32,595 nucleotides of DNA from a virus. Shown here one piece after another: positions 1 to 6,440 of the stretch (its first letter is position 1; the number at the start of each line of letters is the position of its first letter). The stretch is taken from the IMG/VR virus record IMGVR_UViG_3300044807_000032, positions 1 to 32,595 of that record. One strand, 5' to 3'. Made by a program: the position numbers and the translations under genes. Below the pieces are notes generated by a model. It saw only the letters and a list, made by a program, of their open reading frames with translations. It was not told the DNA's origin and made no database searches.

Positions 1-795
1 CGGGCGACGACGGCGTTCTGGAACAAGGGCGCCCGCCCCGGCATGGCCCTCACGCACCCCGCGAACCTGTCCCAGCCTGCACAGGAGCGCCTCAAGGCCC
101 AGTTCGACTCGGTTGCCGCGGGCGCGGACAACACGGGGTCGACGGTTGTGCTCGAGGAGGGCATGGTCCCCAACAAACTGAGCCTGACCGCTGAGGAAGC
201 CCAGTACATCGAGACGCGGAAGTTGAACCGCGAAGAGGTGTGCGCGGTCTACGACGTGCCGCCCCCGGTGGTGCACATTCTGGACCGGGCGACGTTCTCC
301 AACATCACCGAGCAGATGCGGTCGATGTACCGGGACACGATGGCGCCCCGCCTGTCGCTGTACGAGGCGGTACTGGACACACAGTTGCGCCCGGACTTCG
401 ACCCGCGCGGCGACCTGTACGCCGAGTTCCTGATGGACGAGGTGCTCCGCGGCTCGTTCGAGCAGCGTGCGCAGGCCTACGAGGTGATGACCCGCATCGG
501 TGGCATGACGCCGGCCGAGGTGCGCAAGGCCGAGAACAAGCCCTACCTCGGTCCCGAGACCGATCAGCTGTACGTGAACGCGGCGACGATCCCGCTGGGT
601 GCGATCCCGAAGCGGGTCGCGGCGCTCGACGAGAACTTGACGACTCTGCCGCCCGGCGAGTCGCTGCCCGCCATCCCGCAGCAGGTCGCCGCTCCCGCCA
701 AGTGCGTCGGTTGCGGGACTGAAGGCAAGACATCCGCCCGCCAGTTGTGCCGGGCCTGCGAGGGCAGGCGCAGTCGGCAGAAGGAGCTCACCTGA
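1..795 (+). CDS. Phage portal protein, C-terminal part (5' end outside window)
   Basis: The frame is open from base 1, so the gene starts upstream and only the last 264 codons are visible. The content fits an HK97-type portal, the dodecameric ring at the head vertex through which DNA enters: a helical segment around LNREEVCAVYDVPPPVV, then YRDTMAPRLSLYEAVLDTQL, followed by a acidic stem-like region and the late motif MTPAEVRKAENKPYL, typical of this family. The last 35 residues are odd: they carry C-X2-C-X11-C-X2-C (codons at 703-759), a zinc-ribbon-like pattern not usual for portals. The stop overlaps the protease start as TGATG. Family assignment is from motifs; the zinc site is inference. 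Confidence 0.85.
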   Translation, partial: RATTAFWNKGARPGMALTHPANLSQPAQERLKAQFDSVAAGADNTGSTVVLEEGMVPNKLSLTAEEAQYIETRKLNREEVCAVYDVPPPVVHILDRATFSNITEQMRSMYRDTMAPRLSLYEAVLDTQLRPDFDPRGDLYAEFLMDEVLRGSFEQRAQAYEVMTRIGGMTPAEVRKAENKPYLGPETDQLYVNAATIPLGAIPKRVAALDENLTTLPPGESLPAIPQQVAAPAKCVGCGTEGKTSARQLCRACEGRRSRQKELT

Positions 796-1769
796 TGGAT
801 CTCGTGAAGAAGGCTGTCGGCCTCGTCGACACGGTGGAGACCGACAGCCCCAATGGGGCGTTCGAGGTCGTGCTGTCGGCGGCGACGCTGGACCGGGACG
901 GTGAGGTCATCGACTCCCGCGCCTTCGAGCCACTGCCCGATCACGTGCCGTTCGACATCGATCACGGCATGACGGTGCAGACCACGGTGGGTTCCGGTCA
1001 GCCGTACTACGCCGAGGATGGGTCGCTGCGTGTCAAGGGTACCTTCGCGTCCACCCCGCTCGCCCAGGAGGTGCGGACCCTCGTCGCTGAGGGGCACATC
1101 CGCACCACGTCGGTGACGTTCATGGCTGCGGAGCGGGTCAAGGACGAGAAGTCTGTGGATCACGTCGTCCGCGCCGAGCTGCTCAACGGCACGTTCACCC
1201 CGGTCCCGTCCAACCGTGAGGCCGTGGTGCTGTCGGCGAAGGCGTTCAGCGCTGTCGTGGACGAGAAGATCGGCGCCCGCAACTCCGCCTCCGACGCCGC
1301 CAACATCCAGTCCGCCCACGACGCGATGGTGGCCCTCGGTGCCGCCTGCGCCGCGAAGAGCGCGCACAACCTGATGGCCGGCATTGACGCGATGACCGTC
1401 GATGAGGTCCGGCACATCGAAAAGGCGATCGCCACGGAGGTCGAGCAGACGCCCGCGTCGCTGGCGCAGGCCGTTGACGCCACCCTCGACGAGGCAATGG
1501 GCCTGCTGGCCGGCCTCGACACCTCCACGCTTCCAGCCGAGGTCGCTCAGGCGATCGCCCTACTCGTGGCCGCTGACAACGCGGTCGACGAGCTCCTGAC
1601 TGTGATGGGTCTCGCCGACCCGGATGAGGAACCCGACACCGCCGATGGAGCCGCCGGGGCCGCCGCTGACGCCGCCGCCCCCGCCGCGAAGTCCGCTGTG
1701 ACGCCTCCTGACGTCCTGGCCCGGCTGCACATCACTGAGAACGCGGCCCGGCTCGCGTTCGGCGCATAG
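795..1769 (+). CDS. Prohead maturation protease (HK97 gp4 / S78 type)
   Basis: A 324-residue serine protease that would cleave the capsid delta domain inside the prohead. The N-terminal 145 residues match the family: VVLSAATLDRDGEVIDSRAF near 25-44, FDIDHG with His57, TSVTF with Ser106, and AELLNGTFTPVPSNREA near 128-143, the usual last core strand. An ATG at 795 is chosen over an in-frame upstream ATG at 747 because AAGGAG lies at 782-787 and the start overlaps the portal stop. The C-terminal half is helical and then alanine-rich (about 265-300); this is longer than minimal proteases and could act as a scaffold-like extension, which is inference. The order portal, protease, capsid is standard. 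Confidence 0.88.
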   Translation: MDLVKKAVGLVDTVETDSPNGAFEVVLSAATLDRDGEVIDSRAFEPLPDHVPFDIDHGMTVQTTVGSGQPYYAEDGSLRVKGTFASTPLAQEVRTLVAEGHIRTTSVTFMAAERVKDEKSVDHVVRAELLNGTFTPVPSNREAVVLSAKAFSAVVDEKIGARNSASDAANIQSAHDAMVALGAACAAKSAHNLMAGIDAMTVDEVRHIEKAIATEVEQTPASLAQAVDATLDEAMGLLAGLDTSTLPAEVAQAIALLVAADNAVDELLTVMGLADPDEEPDTADGAAGAAADAAAPAAKSAVTPPDVLARLHITENAARLAFGA

Positions 1770-1824
1770 CGCCACCCGCACTACCTCCCTTCCGCAGACC
1801 AACCCCTGAAAGGGGTCACCAGTC

Positions 1825-3045
1825 ATGCCCACCATGAAGCAGCTTGAGGACCAGGGCCGCGTCCTCCTCGAACAGCAGAAGTCGCTGGTCGAGGACACCG
1901 CCCGCCCCTGGAACGAGAAGCGCGACGAGTACGACGCCCGCGAGGCCGACATCAAGTCGATCCTCGAGCAGCACAAGGCGCTCAAGTCGGTCAACGCCGA
2001 CCCGTTCGGCGAGAACGGCGGGGCGGCCGCCACCGAGGCCAAGCCCGAATCCCACAAGAGCATCGGCGAGGCGTTCACCTCGTCCAAGGGATTCCAGCAG
2101 GCGATCAGCGGCGACGTGAAGGGCTCCACCTTCACCACCGGCGCTGTCGACGTGAAGGCCACCCTGACCACCGCCGCCGGTGGTGTCGGTCTCGTGCAGC
2201 CCCAGTATCTGCCCGGCGTGCTGCCGCTGCTGTTCCAGCGGCTCACCGTCGCCGACCTGATGCCGCAGGGTGCCGCGTCCGGCAACTCCATCATCTACAT
2301 GCGGGAGTCGGCGGTCACCAACGCGGCCGCGACCGTCGCTGAAGGTGGACTGAAGCCGGCGTCGGACTTCAACTACGCGCAGGTCACCGAGACGTTCAAG
2401 AAGATCGCCAACGTCCTGAAGATCTCCGACGAAATGCTGCAGGACGTTCCCTACGTCCAGTCGCAGGTCAACGGCCGCCTGGTGTTCTTCGTCCAGCAGA
2501 AGGAGGAGCAGCAGCTTCTCTCCGGTGCCGGCACCGGCTCGGAACTGCTGGGTCTGCTCAACCGGTCCGGTCTGACGGCGGCGCAGGCCAAGGGTGCGGA
2601 CACGGCGCTGGACGCGATCTACAAGGACATCACGAAGATCCGTGTCAGCGCCTTCGTGGACCCGTCGGCGATCGTCATGCACCCGACGGACTGGCAGAAC
2701 ATCCGGCTCCTGAAGGACGCCAACAACCAGTACTTCGCTGGCGGCCCCTTCACTGGTGCTTACGGCGTGGGTGGCGGCGGCATGAACGACCGCACGATTC
2801 TCGGCAACGACGGCGCGCTGTGGGGTCTGCCGGTGGTGGTCACCACGTCGGCCACGGTCGGCACGGCGATCGTCGGTGCGTTCAACACGTGCGCCCAGGT
2901 GTTCCGCAAGGGCGGTATCACGGTGGAGGCGACGAACTCCAACGAGAACGACTTTTTGACCAACTTGATCGCCATCAGAGCTGAAGAACGGCTCGCGCTG
3001 GCGGTCTACCGCCCGGCCGGATTCTCCACGGTGACGGGGCTCTGA
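1825..3045 (+). CDS. Major capsid protein, HK97 fold
   Basis: A 406-residue capsid subunit. Residues 1 to about 75 are a charged coiled-coil (MKQLEDQGRVLLEQQKSLVE) of the kind that serves as the removable delta/scaffold domain, so no separate scaffold gene is needed. From about 110 the HK97 core is recognisable: an N-arm, TVADLMPQGAASGNSIIYMRES, AEGGLKPASDFNYAQVTETF, KIANVLKISDEMLQD, and the late segment that includes HPTDWQNIRLLKD and the A-domain end IAIRAEERLALAVYRPAGF. The start follows GAAAGG at 1809-1814. It is preceded by a 55-nt gap, which fits separate high-level expression. Cleavage by the upstream protease is known for the family but not visible here. Confidence 0.93.
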   Translation: MPTMKQLEDQGRVLLEQQKSLVEDTARPWNEKRDEYDAREADIKSILEQHKALKSVNADPFGENGGAAATEAKPESHKSIGEAFTSSKGFQQAISGDVKGSTFTTGAVDVKATLTTAAGGVGLVQPQYLPGVLPLLFQRLTVADLMPQGAASGNSIIYMRESAVTNAAATVAEGGLKPASDFNYAQVTETFKKIANVLKISDEMLQDVPYVQSQVNGRLVFFVQQKEEQQLLSGAGTGSELLGLLNRSGLTAAQAKGADTALDAIYKDITKIRVSAFVDPSAIVMHPTDWQNIRLLKDANNQYFAGGPFTGAYGVGGGGMNDRTILGNDGALWGLPVVVTTSATVGTAIVGAFNTCAQVFRKGGITVEATNSNENDFLTNLIAIRAEERLALAVYRPAGFSTVTGL

Positions 3046-3050
3046 TCGGC

Positions 3051-3197
3051 GTGAAGACGACAGTCAACAAGGACGGCTCCATCACGACGACCAACGACGA
3101 CGAGCACCCCACCGGGGTCGAGTCGGCGGAGGCGAAGGTCGTGGCGTCGGACGAGAAGCCCGCAGCGAAGACGCGGGCTCGCGCCGAGTCCAAGTAG
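3051..3197 (+). CDS. Small charged protein downstream of capsid, unknown function
   Basis: A 48-residue frame starting at GTG, five bases after the capsid stop and ending just before a strong hairpin. The product is hydrophilic: MKTTVNKDGSITTTNDDEH at the start, an acidic centre, then an Ala/Lys/Arg tail (KPAAKTRARAESK). Small proteins with lysine- and alanine-rich tails are common at this position in actinophage head operons. I see no recognised domain and no strong ribosome-binding site, so translation is probably coupled to the capsid gene. It is a plausible gene by position, codon use and the hairpin that closes the unit, but its function is unknown. Confidence 0.6.
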   Translation: MKTTVNKDGSITTTNDDEHPTGVESAEAKVVASDEKPAAKTRARAESK

Positions 3198-3204
3198 CTC
3201 CACC

Positions 3205-3238
3205 CCCCGCGGCCCGGTCTACTCCCCGGGCCGCGGGG
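3205..3238 (+). terminator. Perfect 13-bp GC hairpin closing the capsid unit
   Basis: CCCCGCGGCCCGG at 3205-3217 is the exact reverse complement of 3226-3238, with an 8-nt loop. There is no T-run after it, so it is either an actinobacterial U-less terminator or an mRNA stabiliser that raises capsid message over the downstream connector genes. It lies between the small gene (stop at 3197) and the GAGGAGG ribosome-binding site of the next gene. Confidence 0.6.
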
Positions 3239-3259
3239 AACCCGACTTGAGGAGGTTCC

Positions 3260-3805
3260 GTGTCCCTGCCCACGCTCACGGACCTCCGGGCCCAGACGAA
3301 CATCGCGTCCACCGCGGATGACGGCGAACTCCAGGACACTCTGGACGCGGCGATCGACGTGGTGGCGGGCATTGTCGGCCCGCTGGACACCCCGGCCGTG
3401 GTGACGGAGACGCACTACAACGTGTCGTCGGATGTGCTGGTGCTGCGCCGGATGCCGGCGGGTTCGCTGACGGCGGTGTCCTACCGCTACGGCGCGGTGA
3501 CGACGGCGCTGACGCTGTCGGATTACGAACTGGACGCGGAGACGGGTCTGGTTCGGCTGGCATCGGGTCTGCGGTTCTACGGCACCTACACGGTGTCGTA
3601 CACGGCGGGCCGCGATGATCTGCCGGCCGCGATCCGGCTGGCCTGCCTGATCGTCGCCGAGCATCTGTGGGAGACGCAGCGTGGCGCGGCGCCGGTTGGT
3701 CCGTTCGCTGCGGATGACTCGTTCTCCACGCCGGGTCTGGGTTATGCGATCCCGAATCGGGCGCGGGAGTTGCTGGCCCCGTATGTGCGTCCGGCGGTGG
3801 CGTGA
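3260..3805 (+). CDS. Head-tail connector / adaptor (gp6-like)
   Basis: A 181-residue protein at the position of the first neck protein, which docks under the portal. It starts at GTG with a strong GAGGAGG at 3247-3253. The profile is that of gp6-like adaptors: an N-terminal helical half (PTLTDLRAQTNIASTADD, LQDTLDAAIDVVAGIVGPLD), a beta-rich middle (VLRRMPAGSLTAVSYRYG, TYTVSYTAGRDDLP) and a C-terminal helix AIRLACLIVAEHLWETQRG ending with a proline-containing tail. The YTxGxxxLP-A-I-R-x-A pattern is typical of the family. It overlaps the next gene by 4 nt, as expected for co-translated neck proteins. Confidence 0.82.
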   Translation: MSLPTLTDLRAQTNIASTADDGELQDTLDAAIDVVAGIVGPLDTPAVVTETHYNVSSDVLVLRRMPAGSLTAVSYRYGAVTTALTLSDYELDAETGLVRLASGLRFYGTYTVSYTAGRDDLPAAIRLACLIVAEHLWETQRGAAPVGPFAADDSFSTPGLGYAIPNRARELLAPYVRPAVA

Positions 3806-4242
3806 ACGTCGCCCTGCCGCTGGTCATCGACGCCACGCTGGCTCTGCTGCCGACACTGTCCGGCTGGTCGCAGGTCACGGTCTATGACGGCCCGCAGGTC
3901 ACCGGCGACACCCCCCGCGACTACGTGACGGTGGGGTTCGTCGACGGCGAGGACTTCGGCGGCACGTTCGATCCGATCCCCGGTCTCGGGGATCTGCTCG
4001 AGGAGGCCGGGTCGCTGCGGTCGGAGATCGTGTGCTGGACGGGCGACGTCGACTTCCCGGGCATGCGAACGCGCGCGTTCGCCTTGTTCAACGCCTGGAA
4101 TGCGGCGGTGCAGGACGACGTGAGCCTGGGTGGCGTGGTCACCGCGGCGTCGCTGTCCGGTGAGGTTGTGCCGGTACAGAACGACAAGGGCTCGGCGGTA
4201 CGCCTGGTGGCGACGCTCGCCTACACCGCGCGCGGGGTCTAG
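3802..4242 (+). CDS. Putative tail terminator / neck protein
   Basis: A 146-residue protein with GTG start overlapping the connector stop as GTGA. The sequence contains PRDYVTVGFVDGEDFGGTF, an aromatic-rich VCWTGDVDFPGMRTRAF stretch and a final strand VRLVATLAYTARGV. This alternation of strands and a helix (TRAFALFNAWNAAV) and the length suit tail terminator proteins (gpU-like), and the position between connector and major tail protein supports that. No motif is decisive, so it could also be a head stopper. Its TAG stop shares the tetramer CTAG with the stop of a reverse-strand gene. Confidence 0.6.
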   Translation: MNVALPLVIDATLALLPTLSGWSQVTVYDGPQVTGDTPRDYVTVGFVDGEDFGGTFDPIPGLGDLLEEAGSLRSEIVCWTGDVDFPGMRTRAFALFNAWNAAVQDDVSLGGVVTAASLSGEVVPVQNDKGSAVRLVATLAYTARGV

Positions 4243-4400
4243 CTGTTCGCCGCAGCGATCAGCCAGACCACTACCAGCACGAGCCCGATCGCTGCCAGCA
4301 CCGACCACACCTGAGCCAAGACATTCAGGTTCTCCAGCGCCTTCGTCTGCTTCTCGGCCTGCGCCAGCAACTGCTGCTCGGTCGTCTGCTCGATCTCCAC
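4239..4400 (-). CDS. Reverse-strand 53-residue membrane mini-protein
   Basis: On the minus strand a GTG at 4400 opens a 53-codon frame ending at 4239. The product has an N-terminal charged helix rich in Glu, Gln and Lys (MEIEQTTEQQLLAQAEKQTK) followed by one hydrophobic segment of about 20 residues near 31-50 (VWSVLAAIGLVLVVVWLIAA) and a three-residue end. This is the layout of a tail-anchored single-pass membrane protein. A GAGGGGGA ribosome-binding sequence sits just before the GTG. It fills an otherwise empty 235-bp gap in the tail operon, and its stop codon interlocks with that of the plus-strand neighbour in CTAG. The function is unknown; superinfection exclusion or another lysogenic trait is inference. 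Confidence 0.6.
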   Translation of the reverse strand: MEIEQTTEQQLLAQAEKQTKALENLNVLAQVWSVLAAIGLVLVVVWLIAAANS

Positions 4401-4477
4401 GCATCCCCCTCGGTCCGTTTCGGGCCTGCACCGTACCGCCCTGCTGCCCGTCCCAACCCATAGAGGAGCACCAAGTC

Positions 4478-4708
4478 ATGGCAGATACCCCGATCACCGC
4501 CGCCCAGTTCCGGGAGGTGCAGGGCGAGGAGTACGGCCAGTTCGTGGCCGCTCAGACGATCTTCATCGAGGGCGCGCGCGCTTTCAACGAGGGCGACCCG
4601 GTTCCGGCCTCGCACGTGTCCCGCGGGGTCGTGCGTGAGGACGAGGTTAAGTCGATCACCACCAAGGCCGGTAAGGCACTCGCCGCCGGCACCTCCGAGA
4701 AGGGCTGA
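4478..4708 (+). CDS. Small conserved-type protein upstream of major tail protein
   Basis: A 76-residue protein starting at ATG with GAGGAGC at 4463-4469. It begins MADTPITAAQFREVQGEEYG and contains a GDPVPASHV turn followed by a short basic helix and the tail KALAAGTSEKG. I do not recognise a domain. Small proteins with a GxPVPxSHV-like turn occur just before the tail tube gene in actinophages, so a structural or tail-assembly role is likely but unproven. It lies five bases before the next start, in the same operon as the tail tube. Confidence 0.65.
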   Translation: MADTPITAAQFREVQGEEYGQFVAAQTIFIEGARAFNEGDPVPASHVSRGVVREDEVKSITTKAGKALAAGTSEKG

Positions 4709-4713
4709 CCCCG

Positions 4714-5304
4714 ATGCCTCCCGTTGCTACCGCCCCGAACATCCTGGTGGATCCGGGGTTCCTCTGGATCGCCCCGCTGGGCACCACGGCCCCGACGAAC
4801 ACGGTCACCGGCTCCGTGTTCACCGACACCGTCCCGGTTGCGTGGCTGCCGCTGGGTGCCACCACGGACGGGTCGACGTTCTCCTACTCGACCACGGTCG
4901 AGGCGATCCGGGTCGCTGAGTTCTTCGACCCGATCAAGTACTCGACGACGGAGCGCGGCGGCTCGATCGCCTTCAACCTGGCGAACTGGTCGCTGTCGAA
5001 CTACCGCCGCGCCATCAACGGTGGCGTGGCCGCGCTGACCCCGACCACGGGAACGGGTGCGACCGCGCTGTACACGCTGACGCCCCCGACCCCGGGTACG
5101 GAAACGCGCTGCATGATCCTGTGGGAGTCCTCGGACGCAACGGTTCGGATCATGGCGAACCAGACCATCCAGGGTGGCGAAGTTTCCACGGCGTTCCAGA
5201 AGGCGCCCGCGTTCGCGGCGATCCCATGCACGTTCAACATGGAGATCCCGGTGGGTGGATCGGCTCCGTTCACCATCTGGGGGGCCGGCGCTAACCGTGG
5301 CTGA
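4714..5304 (+). CDS. Major tail (tube) protein
   Basis: A 196-residue protein immediately upstream of the G/GT chaperone pair, which is the diagnostic place for the tail tube subunit. The start ATG follows GAGAAGGG at 4697-4704. The body is beta-rich: residues around PGFLWIAPLGTTAPTNTV, VAWLPLGATTDGSTFSYS, an alternation EAIRVAEFFDPIKYSTTERG, and the late segment IPCTFNMEIPVGGSAPFTIW. The WLPLGxTxxGSTFSYS pattern and the conserved ERGGSIAFNLANWS region match actinophage major tail proteins. The gene's 3' end overlaps the chaperone start by 8 nt. Confidence 0.85.
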   Translation: MPPVATAPNILVDPGFLWIAPLGTTAPTNTVTGSVFTDTVPVAWLPLGATTDGSTFSYSTTVEAIRVAEFFDPIKYSTTERGGSIAFNLANWSLSNYRRAINGGVAALTPTTGTGATALYTLTPPTPGTETRCMILWESSDATVRIMANQTIQGGEVSTAFQKAPAFAAIPCTFNMEIPVGGSAPFTIWGAGANRG

Positions 5305-5752
5305 GGCTGAGGGCTTCAACGAGGTCGAGTTCTTCGACCAGTCGTTTCGGATGAAGCCGAGCGACGAGTACGAGTGGGAGATGATGGAGTTCGCATCGGC
5401 CGCCAAAGGCGGCGCGGACTCCGACATGCTTTCCGGTGCGGCCGCCACTCTGGACTTCCTGCGGGCCGTCGTCCACGGCGACGACTGGGAGCGATTCCGT
5501 AAGGCGGCCAGGGACAATCGCGCGCAGGTCAAGCGGGACCTGATGCCGATCGTCGTCGCCGCGTTCGTGCAGCCGACGGAGCGCCCTACTTCGCGGCCCT
5601 CCGACTCCTCGGATGGGCCGGCGAGCACCGGTCGGAAATCCGCGGGCGGCGGCTCCTCCAAGGTCATCAAGCGCCTAGAGAAGAAGGGTCGACCCGACCT
5701 GGCCCTCATGGTGACGATGGCCGACGAGGCCCGTTCGGAACGCTCGGCCTGA
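5297..5752 (+). CDS. Tail assembly chaperone G (zero-frame product)
   Basis: A 151-residue acidic then basic protein starting at GTG inside the end of the major tail gene. Residues 9-75 are helical and acidic (FDQSFRMKPSDEYEWEMMEF, then FLRAVVHGDDWERFRKAA), followed by a low-complexity Ser/Pro/Gly linker (PTERPTSRPSDSSDGPASTG) and a basic end. This matches the G component of the tail assembly chaperones that bind the tape measure and recruit tail tube subunits. The downstream frame shift product continues into the T part. Confidence 0.85.
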   Translation: MAEAEGFNEVEFFDQSFRMKPSDEYEWEMMEFASAAKGGADSDMLSGAAATLDFLRAVVHGDDWERFRKAARDNRAQVKRDLMPIVVAAFVQPTERPTSRPSDSSDGPASTGRKSAGGGSSKVIKRLEKKGRPDLALMVTMADEARSERSA

Positions 5753-5973
5753 GAGACGTCTGCGACGTCGCCTACGTCCTGCTGCTGGACAAGTGGGAGC
5801 GGCAGGCGTTAGCGGATCGCCAAGGGCTGCTTGCCCGCGGGGTGACTGAGGACCTGCCGACCTTGGCCGAGGTGCAGGACCGCCTCGATGACGCACTGTC
5901 CGCGGAGCCGGAGCAGCTCGAGTCGGTCGACAGCGAGCAGATGGAACTTCGACGAGCGATGGGAGTCGCGTGA
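5297..5973 (+). CDS. Tail assembly chaperone GT (-1 frameshift fusion)
   Basis: The -1 frame relative to G is open from 5503 to a TGA at 5971-5973 and continues beyond the G stop as GLRDVCDVAYVLLLDKWERQ and a further 50 residues ending MELRRAMGVA. This is the usual T domain. It has no ATG, GTG or ribosome-binding site near the G stop, so production by programmed -1 frameshifting is expected, giving a fusion of about 225 residues. The slip point must lie in the overlap 5503-5754. I see no textbook X-XXY-YYZ heptamer; CGGAAA at 5633-5638 and the GAGAAGAAGGG run at 5677-5687 are the only suggestive runs. Confidence 0.78.
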
Positions 5974-6440
5974 TGTCCGTGCTCGGCAACGCGCAGTCCA
6001 TCAAGGGGGCCAACGACTTCCTGGCCCTGTCGAAGCGGCTCAAGGCGGCCGGCGAGAAGGGGCTGCGGAACGAGCTCAACAAGGTGATGCGGGATGCCGC
6101 GAAGCCGCTGATCCCGAAGGTGCGGGAGGCGGCACGCACCAGCCTGCCCAAGCATGGTGGGCTGAATGAGCGGATCGCCAAGAAGCCCTTGCGCGCGCAG
6201 ACCCGCACCGGTGCCCGCACTGCCGGCGTGCGCATCGTGGGCAGCAAGGTCGACCCGCGCATCAACAATGAGGGCCGCGTCTACCACCCGGTGTTCGGCA
6301 ACAAGCCGGGCGTCGTGCAGCAGGTGCCCGCCGCCAAGGGCTACTTCGACGAGACTCTCGCCAACGAGGGCCCCGGAATCCGCGGGGAAGTGCTGGGCGC
6401 CTTCGGCGGGTTCGTCGAGCGTCTGGTCCGGGGCCTGTAG
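5973..6440 (+). CDS. HK97 gp10-like tail component
   Basis: A 155-residue basic protein beginning at ATG within the TGATG overlap with the T stop; a GTG three bases earlier is also possible. It starts with a helical half (FLALSKRLKAAGEKGLRNEL, NKVMRDAAKPLIPKVREAAR) and then short strands with YHPVFGNK near the middle and a C-terminal helix. That order resembles the HK97 gp10 / tail completion family, in which a helix and basic strands are followed by a G-x-Y-H-P-x-F-G motif. These usually sit before the tail tube gene, so its place between chaperone and tape measure is atypical. The function is inferred. Confidence 0.6.
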   Translation: MSVLGNAQSIKGANDFLALSKRLKAAGEKGLRNELNKVMRDAAKPLIPKVREAARTSLPKHGGLNERIAKKPLRAQTRTGARTAGVRIVGSKVDPRINNEGRVYHPVFGNKPGVVQQVPAAKGYFDETLANEGPGIRGEVLGAFGGFVERLVRGL

